Source: Mesorhizobium sp.
GTDB taxonomy: Bacteria; Pseudomonadota; Alphaproteobacteria; Rhizobiales; Rhizobiaceae
Reading direction: 5' to 3'
Length of the DNA: 64,000 nt
Assembly (NCBI GenBank): GCA_004963905.1
Contig: SUGL01000002.1
Coordinates: forward strand, 246,280 to 310,279
This document shows positions 1-9,264 of this stretch, in pieces. The notes below the pieces were generated by a model. The model saw only the letters and a list, made by a program, of their open reading frames with translations. It had not been told where the DNA came from and made no database searches. Position 1 is the first letter of the stretch; every line of letters begins with the position of its first letter. The position numbers and the translations under genes were made by a program.

Positions 1-85
1 CTTCAAATTGTACGCCTCGCTGAAACGGAAATCGTAACACACCGCCTTTAAGCCAATGCGTCCAAAGGGAGAAAGGCGAGTGAGC

Positions 86-826
86 ATGGAACCGCAGACG
101 CCGCCGGCTAGAGCATGGACGCGCGTCGTTTGGCTGTCGCTGCTGGGCACCGCCGGCTGCGTGGGCCTGTCGCTTGGCCTCAACTATCTGCTCCTGTTCA
201 TCGACGGGCTGACGCCATTCGGTCGCAGCGTCGTCACCGCGACGCTTCTTCCCATCGTCATCGGCCTGCCGCTTTTTGCCATGCTCGGCTGGAGACAGGT
301 CGAGATCCGCCGCTTCCGGCAGGAACTCACCAGGACCGGCACCTACGACCGCTTGACCGGCTGCCTCAACGGCGCGGTGTTCACGTCGATGGTCGACAGG
401 CGGGCGGCGCGGCCGGCCGGCCCGCGCTCCGGCGCCTTCCTCGTCATCCACCCGGAACATCTTGCGTCGATCAACCTGCGCTTCGGCCTTGGATGGGGCG
501 ACGAAGCATTGCGTCTCATCGCTTCGGCCATCCGATCCTCGGTGCGCAAGGACGACCTGATCGGCCGGCTCGGAAATTCGATGTTCGGGGTTTTCCTTCC
601 CGGCGCGACGAAGCAGGACGCCAAGGAGATCGGCGAACGCATTCGACAGGCGGTCGGACAGATCTATTTTGCGCCGAAAGGCGACAAGGACGTGCTTGCC
701 ATCCGCGCCGGCGGCGTTGTCTTTGAGCATGAACTGGCGTTCGAGGACATGTTCCGGTCGGCGGAGGAACTTCTGTTGGAGGCTCAGGACGAGGCTGACC
801 TGGCGTTGTCGCATGTCAGCAACTGA
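86..826 (+). CDS. Membrane-anchored GGDEF-fold protein with degenerate signature motif
   Basis: Two hydrophobic segments (about residues 13-38 and 48-68) precede a GGDEF-type domain that opens with the usual D-x-LTG-x-x-N signature (YDRLTGCLN, residues 87-95). The catalytic loop that should read GG(D/E)EF is GNSMF (163-167), so both the second Gly and the acidic metal-binding residue are lost. Diguanylate cyclase activity is therefore unlikely; a sensory or protein-interaction role is an inference. The ATG at 86 is preferred over the in-frame ATG at 56 because GGAGAAAGGCG lies just upstream of it. The gene stands alone and converges on the dehydrogenase gene that follows. Confidence 0.8.
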   Translation: MEPQTPPARAWTRVVWLSLLGTAGCVGLSLGLNYLLLFIDGLTPFGRSVVTATLLPIVIGLPLFAMLGWRQVEIRRFRQELTRTGTYDRLTGCLNGAVFTSMVDRRAARPAGPRSGAFLVIHPEHLASINLRFGLGWGDEALRLIASAIRSSVRKDDLIGRLGNSMFGVFLPGATKQDAKEIGERIRQAVGQIYFAPKGDKDVLAIRAGGVVFEHELAFEDMFRSAEELLLEAQDEADLALSHVSN

Positions 827-899
827 CCCTGCGGGCGGAGCCCCACGTGGGCGGCGATTCCGCCGCAGACCGTTCTTCAAAATCGGCCTGGTGTAAGCG

Positions 900-2372
900 T
901 CAGATGCCGCCCATGCAGAGATATTTCATCTCAAGGTAATCCTCGAGGCCATGGCGGGATCCTTCCCGCCCGATGCCCGACTGCTTCATGCCGCCGAAAG
1001 GCGCGGCTTCCGAGGACATGCGTCCGGTGTTGATGCCCACCATGCCATATTCCAGGGCTTCGGCCACACGCCAGACCCGTTTCAGGTTGGAAGCATAAAA
1101 ATAGGCGGCGAGGCCGTAGATCGTGTCATTGGCTTCACGAACGACCTGATCGGCGTCGTCGAAGCGAATGACCGGAGCCAATGGCCCAAAGGTCTCCTCC
1201 TGCGCCACCGTCATTGCGCTGGAGATATCGGTGAGCACCGTCGGCTGGAAAAAAGTACCGTCCGCGCCAATCCGGCCTCCGCCACACCGGATCGCGCCGC
1301 CTTTTGCCACGGCATCGGCGATGTGGGATTCGATCTTGGCGAGCGCCTGGCCGTCGATCAGCGGGCCGATGGCGACACCGGGATCGAAACCGTCGCCGAC
1401 CTGAAGCCTGCGAACCCGTTCGACGAATTTGTCGACGAACTCGTCATGCACGCGCGACTGCACGTAAAGGCGGTTCGCCGAAACGCAGGTCTGGCCGGCA
1501 TTGCGGAACTTCGCCTGGATCGCGCCATCGACGGCGGCATCCACATCGGCGTCGTCGAAGACGATGAAAGGCGCATTGCCGCCCAGCTCGAGGCTGACCT
1601 TCTTGATCTGGTCCGAGCACTGGCGCATCAGCAGGCGCCCGACCTCGGTCGATCCGGTGAAGCTGATCTTGCGCACTTTGGGATTGTGGCAGAGCTCACG
1701 CCCCACCGCAGCGCCCTCGGAGGCGTAGACAAGGTTCACGACACCGTCTGGAAAACCGGCCTCCGCGGCGAGCGCGAACATGGCGCCCGCGACCAGCGGC
1801 GTCTGCTCGGCAGGCTTCAGCACGATGGCGCAGCCGGCGGCCAGCGCCGGCGAGATCTTGCGCGCCACCATCGATGCTGGAAAATTCCACGGCGTGATCG
1901 TGCCGACAACGCCGATCGGCTGCTTGATCACCAGCATGCGGCGGTCCGTCGACGGCGCCGAGATCGTCTCGCCATAGATACGGTTGGCCTCCTCGGCGTA
2001 CCATTGCAGATAGGCGGCCGCATGCGAGACCTCGGATTTGGCTTCGGCGAGCGGCTTGCCCATCTCCGCGGTGAGGATCGCGGCGAGGTCGTCGGTGTGG
2101 TCGACGATCAGCTGATGCCATTGCCACAGCATCTCGCTGCGCTCGCGGGCGGTCAGCGCCGCCCACTCGGCCTGAGCGACATAGGCCTTGTCGATCGCCG
2201 CGCGCGTCTCCTCGACCCCCATGTCGGGAAGCTCCGCCAGCAGCTCGCCGGTCGAGGGATTGAAGACCTCGAAGCTGCGCCCGCCAGCCGGCGCGCCAAG
2301 CGGCACACGGTCGATCGCGCAGAACAGGTCGGGGGATTTCAGGTGGCGGATCATCGGCAGGCACAGGGGCAA
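900..2372 (-). CDS. gabD: NAD(P)-dependent succinate-semialdehyde dehydrogenase
   Basis: Aldehyde dehydrogenase superfamily, 490 residues, a normal length. It carries the general-base motif LELGG (Glu262) and the nucleophile motif GQTC (Cys296), and ends in the EMKYLCMGG-type tail typical of succinate-semialdehyde dehydrogenases. The expected reaction is succinate semialdehyde to succinate in GABA or related 4-carbon catabolism; other medium-chain semialdehydes cannot be excluded. The longest start is a TTG at 2372 with a good GAGGAAGGG site; an ATG at 2354 lacks one. It is divergent from a LysR-type gene at 2786, a common regulator-target arrangement. Confidence 0.9.
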   Translation of the reverse strand: MPLCLPMIRHLKSPDLFCAIDRVPLGAPAGGRSFEVFNPSTGELLAELPDMGVEETRAAIDKAYVAQAEWAALTARERSEMLWQWHQLIVDHTDDLAAILTAEMGKPLAEAKSEVSHAAAYLQWYAEEANRIYGETISAPSTDRRMLVIKQPIGVVGTITPWNFPASMVARKISPALAAGCAIVLKPAEQTPLVAGAMFALAAEAGFPDGVVNLVYASEGAAVGRELCHNPKVRKISFTGSTEVGRLLMRQCSDQIKKVSLELGGNAPFIVFDDADVDAAVDGAIQAKFRNAGQTCVSANRLYVQSRVHDEFVDKFVERVRRLQVGDGFDPGVAIGPLIDGQALAKIESHIADAVAKGGAIRCGGGRIGADGTFFQPTVLTDISSAMTVAQEETFGPLAPVIRFDDADQVVREANDTIYGLAAYFYASNLKRVWRVAEALEYGMVGINTGRMSSEAAPFGGMKQSGIGREGSRHGLEDYLEMKYLCMGGI

Positions 2373-2785
2373 TACCGGTTCCCTTCCTCAGCCAGGTTGA
2401 TGGGTATCGATGGCGCCAACGTTTATGCCGCGCATCCGTGCCTCTCATAGGGCCTGGGAAGCACGGCGGTAGACCCAACTGGGCAGTTGGCGTCTCGAAG
2501 CGTCGATACGAATGACAGCTAGCCAAGGGAGCGGAAGCGCCCGAAAGCGGGGCTGGTGTTGCGACGGAGCATCTAGTTTTAAGTCATATAAATAAAATCA
2601 GTAGTTTGGTTCGTATTTTTTGTAACATGGCGACGACCAGCAAAACGATCGCTATGATCGGCGCCGCAATTACCGGAAGCCAAGCTTTGGCGATCCTCGA
2701 CCTTGCCTGAATTCTCGGTTGCGGTAGCATAGCCGCAAATTAGTTGTGCCTGAAAAATCGAATTTCGCTGAGGGGCCGAAATCCT
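2373..2785. promoter_or_regulatory. Divergent intergenic region between gabD-like and lysR genes
   Basis: This 413-base gap separates two divergent genes. Its right half (about 2575-2640) is markedly AT-rich compared with the GC-rich surroundings and is the likely promoter/operator zone for the LysR gene and perhaps the dehydrogenase. I see no convincing coding sequence, tRNA or terminator. The assignment as a LysR-controlled region rests on gene arrangement only. Confidence 0.45.
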
Positions 2786-3691
2786 ATGGAGATGCAGCAG
2801 GTCCGCTATTTTCTGGCCCTGTCCAACACGCTGAATTTCACCAGAGCGGCAGAGGAATGCAACGTCACTCAGCCGGCGCTTACGCGCGCAATCAAGACGC
2901 TCGAAGAGGAACTGGGCGGAGAACTGCTTCGGCGGGAGCGGCAGCACTCGCATCTTACCGAACTTGGACGGCGCATGCTGCCGCTGCTGCAGCAGTGCTA
3001 TGACGCGGCTACATCCGCCAAATCACTGGCCAAGGCGGTTCAAAGCAGCGATGTGGCCCCTCTCAACGTGACGATCTCCAACAGTATCAACATCGCACTG
3101 TTGGTTTCGCCGTTCACGGAGCTTTTCCGGGCCTATCCCGGCGCGCATCTCAAAATCCACCGCGGCTCGCCAGCGGCTGTCATCGAGGCCCTCAAAAATG
3201 GTGAAGTCGAGCTGGCGGTTGCAGGCCCGCTGGACCAGGCTTGGGATCGTCTCGACACATGGCCACTTTTCCAGGAAGGAATCGAGCTCGCCGTGAATTC
3301 CGATCATCCGCTGGCCCGGCGCAACGAGGCCGATGTCGCTTTGGCTCAGCTTGCCGCGGAGCCCGTGCTTAGCCGGATCGACTGGGAGACCAGCGAGGAG
3401 CTGTCGCGCTCGCTATCCGCCAAAGGCTATTCGCCTCGAACCGCACATGAGGTCGAGACCGACCAGGATCTTCTCGCCTTGCTCGAGGCCAACGCCGGTG
3501 TCGGCTTCGTCTCGCTCACGTCACCGCGATCCTCCAACACTCGCCGGCTCAAGCTTCGTGATCTCGACGTTTCGCGGATCGTTTCCGTCTATGCGGTTGC
3601 CGGCAGGCAGCGCTCCCCTGTCGCGACGACTTTGCTCAACCTGTTGAGGTCGGCCGACTGGTCGTCCTTCGGCGTCAGCGAGCCCGCCTGA
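2786..3691 (+). CDS. LysR-family transcriptional regulator
   Basis: 301 residues with an N-terminal winged helix-turn-helix (MEMQQVRYFLAL, then NFTRAAEECNVTQPALTRAI) and a C-terminal periplasmic-binding-protein-like effector domain. The ATG at 2786 has GAGGGG nine bases upstream and starts exactly at the family's conserved N-terminus, so a longer reading from 2744 is rejected. It is divergent from the succinate-semialdehyde dehydrogenase gene and overlaps the convergent peroxiredoxin gene by 17 bases at the 3' end. It is one of three LysR proteins in the first 14 kb sharing the N-x-FTRAxExCNVTQPAL(T/S)RAI signature. Effector unknown. Confidence 0.9.
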   Translation: MEMQQVRYFLALSNTLNFTRAAEECNVTQPALTRAIKTLEEELGGELLRRERQHSHLTELGRRMLPLLQQCYDAATSAKSLAKAVQSSDVAPLNVTISNSINIALLVSPFTELFRAYPGAHLKIHRGSPAAVIEALKNGEVELAVAGPLDQAWDRLDTWPLFQEGIELAVNSDHPLARRNEADVALAQLAAEPVLSRIDWETSEELSRSLSAKGYSPRTAHEVETDQDLLALLEANAGVGFVSLTSPRSSNTRRLKLRDLDVSRIVSVYAVAGRQRSPVATTLLNLLRSADWSSFGVSEPA

Positions 3692-4379
3692 GCGCCGCGA
3701 TCATCTCATCAATGTCCATGCGACGGCGGTAGTCCGGATCGACGAAGCGATCAGTGATGATCCCGTCGGTCCCAACGATGAAGGTGGCTGGAATCGGCAG
3801 AAACCAGCTGCTGTTGCCCTGGTAGTTGGGGAGATCGAACCCCAGGCCCATCAGCCGCTCCATCTCGGCGCCGCCCCAGATCGCAAGGTTGAGCGATAAC
3901 GCATAGCCGTTGTCCATGTCGACCAGGAACGGGAACTGTGCCCCGACCAAAGCCTTCATGGCTTTGGCGAATTTGCGCCGCTCCGGCATGATCACGACGA
4001 CCTGTCCGCCCAGTTCCGCGATCTCGCGCTGCACCTCGACGATCCCGATGGCGTTCAAACGGCAATACGGGCACCAATGCCCGCGCTGAAAGGTGATGAC
4101 GGCTGGCCCCCTTTCCAGGATCTCGGCCAGGCTGACGAGCTTGCCATCGTCGTCAGGCAGCAGGAAACCAGGCATGGCTTCGCCCGCTGCCGGCGCCATA
4201 GTTCCGGCTCCCTGCTTCTCAAGGCGATCCACCAGTCGCTCTACAGCGTCCGCGAATTCGGAATTCATACGCCGGACCGCTGCGGCAATCACCGCCAGCC
4301 GCTCGTTCAGAGGCGCATCGAGCTCGATGGCTGCCTGGACGGATTGCTCGAATGTCATTGCCTGGTCGTCGGCGGCCAT
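3675..4379 (-). CDS. Peroxiredoxin-like (AhpC/TSA) thioredoxin-fold protein
   Basis: A thioredoxin-fold protein with about 80 N-terminal helical residues followed by an AhpC/TSA domain. The active-site segment is FQRGHWCPYCRLN, a CxxC rather than the single peroxidatic Cys of a typical 2-Cys Prx, as in many redoxin-family proteins of alphaproteobacteria. Probably cytoplasmic, since no signal peptide is visible. The start at 4379 (MAADDQAMTFEQ) is chosen because the residues before it look like untranslated leader; MTFEQ at 4358 is an alternative. The gene may act in peroxide or thiol redox homeostasis, which fits the nearby disulfide oxidoreductase operon, but substrate is unknown. Confidence 0.8.
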   Translation of the reverse strand: MAADDQAMTFEQSVQAAIELDAPLNERLAVIAAAVRRMNSEFADAVERLVDRLEKQGAGTMAPAAGEAMPGFLLPDDDGKLVSLAEILERGPAVITFQRGHWCPYCRLNAIGIVEVQREIAELGGQVVVIMPERRKFAKAMKALVGAQFPFLVDMDNGYALSLNLAIWGGAEMERLMGLGFDLPNYQGNSSWFLPIPATFIVGTDGIITDRFVDPDYRRRMDIDEMIAALRRAR

Positions 4380-4512
4380 GTCTGCACTTTCACACTTCGC
4401 ACACAGCCTACCACCGGAACCCCTCGGCAATTGCCATGTTTTTCCTGCATGGTTTCGATGCCCTGCGTGCATCGACGCGTGAAATCTTCTATTCGCCGGC
4501 CGGATCGACACG

Positions 4513-5859
4513 TTACATCATGTTCCTGATATCCGCCGAAAAAGTCGGGAAACCGTAGACCATCTCGGACAGAGCTCGCGCCGTGATGCCGTGTTTCATG
4601 GCAAGCGCGAAGATGTGGATCAGCTCTTCGCCGGCATGGCCCACCAGATGTGCTCCAACGATGCAATCCGTCGGCTCCTCGATAATTATCTTCGACCAGG
4701 CAACCGCCTCGGCATAGGTCCTGGCGGAGAGCCAGCCTTGCATGTCGTTGACGTGGACCTTGATGCGAAGACCCCGTTCTCTCGCCTTTGCTTCGGTCAG
4801 TCCGACGCTTGCCACGGCCGGAATGCTGTAGAGCGAGGCCGGGATGTGACTGTAGTCGGGCCGATGCTCCGGTCCGTCGACAATGTTGCGGCCGACAATC
4901 CCGCCCTCATAGGTCGCCACCGGCGAAAGCTGGGGGGAGCTCCACACCGCATCGCCACAGACATAGATATCGGGGTTGGAGCGTGAGCGCAGATGGTCGT
5001 CGATTTCGATGCGGCCTTCGCGATGCACGACGATACCGGCGCCAAGATCGAGGCCTTCGACATTGGCCACGCGCCCGGCGCAGTTGACGACCCGATCCGC
5101 CTCGACCAGGGATTCGACGCCGTCCTTCGCGAAGCTCACCCGCAGCCGCCCGCCGGCCTCTTCGACTTTCCTGACCCAAGCCTTGGTGTGGATGCCGATA
5201 CCGAGCCGCTCGCTCTCGCCGCGGAGCTGGGCAACGGCATCCGCGTCGAAGCCTCCGAGAAGTTGCGGCAGGGCCTCGAGGATCGTCACGTCGACGCCCG
5301 CGCGCGCATAGACATGCCCCAGCTCGAAAGCGATGACGCCGCCGCCGATGAACACCACCGCACGCGGCAGCACAGCAGCGCTCAGAACATCGTCGGAAGT
5401 CGTCAGATGCTCGGCGCCCGGGATCGGCAGCGGACGCGGCTTGGAGCCGGTGGCGATGACGATGTTCCTGGCCTCGAGTTCTCGGGCACCGACGCGGACG
5501 GCGTTGCTGCCGATAAATGTGGCCTCGCCGTGGATGACGTGGACGCCTCGCTTGGCCATCAATCCGGACAGTCGGGATGGGATATCCCTGATGATCTCCT
5601 TTTCCCGTTCGATCAAGGCTCGCCAATCGAGCCGCGGCTTATCGAGCGTGATTGCATGACTGCCGGCCCTGTCGATCTCGTCGAGCGCATGAGCCGCGGC
5701 GACCAGAACCTTCTTCGGCGTGCAGCCGCGATTGGGGCAGGTGCCGCCGAGGTCGCGCGCCTCTATCATGGCAACGGAAAGTCCGGCGGCGCGCGTCGCG
5801 ACCGTGACGCCCATTCCGGCATTGCCGCCGCCCAGGATCACGACGTCATACTTTTCCAT
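4513..5859 (-). CDS. FAD-dependent pyridine nucleotide-disulfide oxidoreductase
   Basis: 448 residues. An N-terminal FAD Rossmann motif (ILGGGNAGMG) is followed by the redox-active disulfide GGTCPNRGCTPKK (Cys41, Cys46), a second NAD(P)-binding Rossmann motif (FIGGGVIAFELG), the IYVCGDA FAD motif and a dimerisation domain. The C-terminal catalytic His-Pro pair of glutathione reductase and lipoamide dehydrogenase is replaced by Phe-Pro (YGFPTFSADI), so it is neither; its disulfide or other substrate is unknown. GGAGGGG precedes the ATG at 5859. It is the last gene of a minus-strand run, 17 bases after the NADH dehydrogenase gene. Confidence 0.85.
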   Translation of the reverse strand: MEKYDVVILGGGNAGMGVTVATRAAGLSVAMIEARDLGGTCPNRGCTPKKVLVAAAHALDEIDRAGSHAITLDKPRLDWRALIEREKEIIRDIPSRLSGLMAKRGVHVIHGEATFIGSNAVRVGARELEARNIVIATGSKPRPLPIPGAEHLTTSDDVLSAAVLPRAVVFIGGGVIAFELGHVYARAGVDVTILEALPQLLGGFDADAVAQLRGESERLGIGIHTKAWVRKVEEAGGRLRVSFAKDGVESLVEADRVVNCAGRVANVEGLDLGAGIVVHREGRIEIDDHLRSRSNPDIYVCGDAVWSSPQLSPVATYEGGIVGRNIVDGPEHRPDYSHIPASLYSIPAVASVGLTEAKARERGLRIKVHVNDMQGWLSARTYAEAVAWSKIIIEEPTDCIVGAHLVGHAGEELIHIFALAMKHGITARALSEMVYGFPTFSADIRNMM

Positions 5860-5876
5860 CGCACCCCTCCACTCTG

Positions 5877-7271
5877 CTAGTGAAGCTTGATCCGCGGCCT
5901 GGCGCGCCTGACGATCATCTCGCCGATCGACGCCAGAGTTGTCTTCGCCAGGCCATGCACTGCCTTGAGATGCATCTTGTGCAGCGAGCGATAGGCAAGC
6001 CTCGCAACGAGACCTTCGATCTTCAGTCCTCCGATCAGGCTGCCGAAGGCACCGTAGTCGGCGAGCGATACGAGGGAACCATAGTCGCGGTAGCGATACG
6101 CCGGCGCGGCCTGCCCCGCGAGACGTGCCGCAACCACCTTCGCCATGTGTTCTGCCTGCTGATGGGCTGTCTGGGCGCGCGGCGGCAAGGCGCTGTCTTC
6201 GCCCGGCAGGACGCAGTTCGCGCAGTCGCCAATCGCGAACACATTCTCGTCTCCGACGGCGCGCAAGGTTTCGTCCACGATCAGGCGGTTGATGCGATCT
6301 GTCTCGAGGCCATCGAGACCCTTGAGGAAATCCGGCGCCTTGATCCCGGCGGCCCAGACCACGAGTTCGGCCGGCACGAACAGCTTTTCGCCAAGCCGGA
6401 TGCCGTCTTCCGTGACTTCGGTGACCTTGATGCCGCATCGGATCTGCACACCCAGCTTGATGAGCAGGCGCGCCGAAGCATGGGCCATGTGCTCCGGAAG
6501 GGCGGGCAGAATGCGCGGGCCGGCCTCGACGATGGTGATGCGGATCAGCCTCTCGAAATCGATGTTGTCGAGATTGTGCGAGGCAATTTCGCGCATCGAT
6601 CTATGCAATTCCGCGGCCAGTTCGACACCGGTGGCTCCCGCGCCGACGATGACGCAATGGAGCTGGCCAGGCGCCAGCTGCTCATATTGCGCGTTGGCGC
6701 GCAGGCACGCGTCTATCATGCGCCTGTTGAAGCGAGCGGCCTGCTCCGCCGTGTCGAGCGAGATGGCGTGACGAGCCGCACCTGGCGTGCCGAAATCGTT
6801 GCTGACGCTGCCAACGGCCATAACCAGCGTGTCGTAGCCAAGAACGCGCGGCGGTATGATCTGCCTGCCGTCATCGTCGAAGCTGGGCGCGACGAAGATC
6901 TGGCGCTTTGCACGGTCGACGCCGACGACCTCGCCGATACGGTATCGATAGTGGTTGCGGCTGGCATGGGCGATGTATTCGACGGCGTCGTGCGACGCGC
7001 TCAGGGCGCCGGATGCCACCTCATGCAGCAGCGGCTTCCAGATATGGGTGCGGCTGCGGTCGACAAGCGTGACCGAAAGCCGACGGTTGCCGAATTTGCG
7101 GCCGAGACGTGTCGCGAGTTCCAGTCCGCCCGCGCCGCCACCGACGATGACCACGCGATGCAGAGACTTGTCCGCGTGCGAGGGAGTCTCCGGTATCGTG
7201 CGGAAAAGCGCGGCGTTGTTGGCAAGCACGGCTTCAGGAATGAGCCGCATGCCTGGAGTGATGATCTGCAT
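5877..7271 (-). CDS. ndh: Type II NADH dehydrogenase-like NAD(P)/FAD oxidoreductase
   Basis: 464 residues with two Rossmann motifs (VVIVGGGAGGLELATRLG near residue 41 and IVGAGATGVELAAELH) and the FAIGDCA FAD-binding motif, the architecture of non-proton-pumping NADH:quinone oxidoreductases (NDH-2). It would oxidise NADH at the inner face of the cytoplasmic membrane and pass electrons to quinone. The C-terminal part (YRSLHKMHLKAVHGL) resembles the amphipathic membrane-binding region. The start at 7271 has GGAGA six bases upstream. It lies in the bdhA-patatin operon, where re-oxidation of NADH made by 3-hydroxybutyrate dehydrogenase would be a sensible role (inference). Confidence 0.87.
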   Translation of the reverse strand: MQIITPGMRLIPEAVLANNAALFRTIPETPSHADKSLHRVVIVGGGAGGLELATRLGRKFGNRRLSVTLVDRSRTHIWKPLLHEVASGALSASHDAVEYIAHASRNHYRYRIGEVVGVDRAKRQIFVAPSFDDDGRQIIPPRVLGYDTLVMAVGSVSNDFGTPGAARHAISLDTAEQAARFNRRMIDACLRANAQYEQLAPGQLHCVIVGAGATGVELAAELHRSMREIASHNLDNIDFERLIRITIVEAGPRILPALPEHMAHASARLLIKLGVQIRCGIKVTEVTEDGIRLGEKLFVPAELVVWAAGIKAPDFLKGLDGLETDRINRLIVDETLRAVGDENVFAIGDCANCVLPGEDSALPPRAQTAHQQAEHMAKVVAARLAGQAAPAYRYRDYGSLVSLADYGAFGSLIGGLKIEGLVARLAYRSLHKMHLKAVHGLAKTTLASIGEMIVRRARPRIKLH

Positions 7272-7304
7272 CGGTGGTCTCCATCTCTTCCTCGGCGCGG
7301 TGCA

Positions 7305-8456
7305 TCACTCTTGCGATTCGTGGATCACGATGCCCTGCAGCATGTCGACTTCGCATTCCCACGGCTTTTGCGAGAGGACGCGCTGCCCATGCTCGTATCC
7401 AGCCTGCCAGCGGGTGCGGATGCCAGCGCGCGTGAAGTCGATGTCCTTGGTGTGATCCTCGCCGTCGAGGCGCGGCGAAAGCAGCCGAACGAGGTGCATG
7501 ACCGACGGGCAGCCATAGGAGGCGAGTTCCTTGAACATCGGATCGTCGCGCCGCTCCTCCGGGACGAGTTTTCCCATTTCGCGCACGACGTGCCTGAGCC
7601 GATGCAATTGCTCCTGGCGGGCGACGTGGCTTCTGCCACGGCTGGCGTATTGGAGATCCTTCTGCCGCCCCATGACCTGCCAGATCGATTTTGGCTCGGA
7701 GCCCCGCGGCTGCCACATGTTTACCGCGAAGATCAGCGCATCGCGGCGCGGTCGCGCGTCGAGCACGACCTCGATCGGGGTATTGGAATAGACCCCGCCG
7801 TCCCAATAGGGCTCGCCGTCGATGCAAACCGCCGGAAAGGCTGGCGGCAAGGCGCCCGATGCCATGATGTGGGCCGCCGACAGCGGCATCTGAGTGCTGT
7901 CGAAGTATCTGAGCTCACTGGTGTTGACGTTGACGGCGCCGACCGTCAATCGCGTATGGCGCCGGTTCAAACACTCGAAGTCGATAAGATCGTTCAGTGT
8001 CCTCTTGAGCGGGTCGGTGGTGTAGTAGGAGGCATTTTCCACGCCGACTTCGCGATTCACCCCGAACATGGCGCTCGGGTTCGGTTCGAAGAAGCCGGGT
8101 ATCCCGCGCATCACCGTGCCCATATTGGCGAAGATGTTGCTCGGAACCATCATCCGGAAGAACTCGTCGAGCGGGCTGCTTCGGCTGACGCCATCCCAGA
8201 ACTCCTGGAGCCTGGGCAAACGATCCTTAGGTTCGTTGCCGGCAATCAGCGCGGCATTGATGGCGCCAATCGATGTGCCGATGACCCAATCCGGTTCGAT
8301 GCCGCCTTCGACCAGCGCCTGGTAGACGCCGGCCTGGTAGGCGCCGAGCGCACCGCCGCCTTGAAGGACAAGCACGGTCTGACGTTTGACGTCGCCCTGG
8401 TGTCCGGTTGCCGCCTCTGCTCCTGGAACGGACAGGTTTTGCGTGATCTTGTTCAT
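7305..8456 (-). CDS. Patatin-like phospholipase/hydrolase
   Basis: 383 residues. All patatin catalytic elements are present: oxyanion-hole LQGGGALGAYQAG (near residue 33), nucleophile elbow G-T-S-I-G (Ser62) and the catalytic Asp in WDGGVYSNTP. The C-terminal third is the extension found in the DUF3734-type patatins that often sit next to 3-hydroxybutyrate dehydrogenase. Expected to hydrolyse acyl esters in lipids, or perhaps act in polyhydroxybutyrate granule turnover; the latter is inferred only from the neighbour bdhA, 22 bases upstream. The ATG at 8456 has GGAG upstream and the family's N-terminal length. Confidence 0.88.
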   Translation of the reverse strand: MNKITQNLSVPGAEAATGHQGDVKRQTVLVLQGGGALGAYQAGVYQALVEGGIEPDWVIGTSIGAINAALIAGNEPKDRLPRLQEFWDGVSRSSPLDEFFRMMVPSNIFANMGTVMRGIPGFFEPNPSAMFGVNREVGVENASYYTTDPLKRTLNDLIDFECLNRRHTRLTVGAVNVNTSELRYFDSTQMPLSAAHIMASGALPPAFPAVCIDGEPYWDGGVYSNTPIEVVLDARPRRDALIFAVNMWQPRGSEPKSIWQVMGRQKDLQYASRGRSHVARQEQLHRLRHVVREMGKLVPEERRDDPMFKELASYGCPSVMHLVRLLSPRLDGEDHTKDIDFTRAGIRTRWQAGYEHGQRVLSQKPWECEVDMLQGIVIHESQE

Positions 8457-8478
8457 GGCCTTCGCTCCTGGTGCAGGT

Positions 8479-9264
8479 CTAGTGGGCGGTCCAGCCGCCT
8501 TCGATCGGCATGATGGCGCCGGTGATCGAGGCCGCGTCGTCCGACGCCAGGAACAGGCAGAGCGCTGCGACCTGCTCGACGGTGACGAACTGCTTGGTAG
8601 GCTGGGCGGCGAGCAGCACATCCTTGATCACCTGCTGCTCGCTGATCCCGCGGGCCCTGGCCGTATCCGGGATCTGCTTTTCGACCAGCGGCGTGAGCAC
8701 GTAGCCGGGACAGACGGCATTGACCGTTATGCCCTGTTCGGCGACCTCGAGCGCGACCGTCTTGGTCAGGCCGGCCATGCCGTGCTTGGCGGCGACGTAG
8801 GCGGATTTGTATGGCGAGGCGACGAGGGCATGGGCGGACGCGACATTGATGATGCGGCCCCATTTGCGCGTCTTCATCGCCTGCAGAGCACGGCGGATCG
8901 TGTAGAAGGACGAGATGAGGTCGATCGCCACGACCGCTTCCCACTTCTCGATCGGGAAATCGTCGATCGGCGCGACATGCTGAATGCCGGCGTTGTTGAC
9001 CAGGATGTCGACCGCGCCGAATTCGGCGATGGCCTTGTCCATCATCGCGGTGATCGCCGCGCCTTTGCTCATGTCGGCATTGTCGTAGCGCACGGTCACC
9101 CCGTGGTCGGCGGCGAGCCTCGACCGAAGCAGCTCGATCTCGGCGGCATCGCCGAAACCGTTCAGAACGACGTTGCAGCCCTTGGCCGCGAAGGCCTCGG
9201 CGATGCCTTGGCCGATGCCGCTGGTCGAACCTGTGATGAGAGCCGTCTTTCCTGTGAGCATCAT
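8479..9264 (-). CDS. bdhA: 3-hydroxybutyrate dehydrogenase
   Basis: Classical short-chain dehydrogenase of 261 residues with TGSTSGIG (11-18) for NAD binding, NNAG (90-93) and the Ser143-Tyr156-Lys160 catalytic triad (YVAAK). The segment NNAGIQHVAPIDDFP and the end GGWTAH are typical of bacterial D-3-hydroxybutyrate dehydrogenases, which interconvert 3-hydroxybutyrate and acetoacetate in ketone-body and PHB catabolism. It is the first gene of the minus-strand series bdhA - patatin - ndh - disulfide oxidoreductase (gaps of 22, 33 and 17 bases) and is divergent from a LysR gene. Confidence 0.93.
   Translation of the reverse strand: MMLTGKTALITGSTSGIGQGIAEAFAAKGCNVVLNGFGDAAEIELLRSRLAADHGVTVRYDNADMSKGAAITAMMDKAIAEFGAVDILVNNAGIQHVAPIDDFPIEKWEAVVAIDLISSFYTIRRALQAMKTRKWGRIINVASAHALVASPYKSAYVAAKHGMAGLTKTVALEVAEQGITVNAVCPGYVLTPLVEKQIPDTARARGISEQQVIKDVLLAAQPTKQFVTVEQVAALCLFLASDDAASITGAIMPIEGGWTAH

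Noticed and set aside
951-2450. A long plus-strand open frame opposite the aldehyde dehydrogenase gene
   Set aside because: It is the antisense shadow of a gene with complete catalytic motifs; its translation is His/Arg/Asp-rich without domains. GC-rich DNA often keeps the opposite frame open.
5880-8513. An 877-residue plus-strand open frame
   Set aside because: It spans the antisense of the NDH-2 and patatin genes on the other strand, with no recognised motif and no ribosome-binding site; a compositional shadow.
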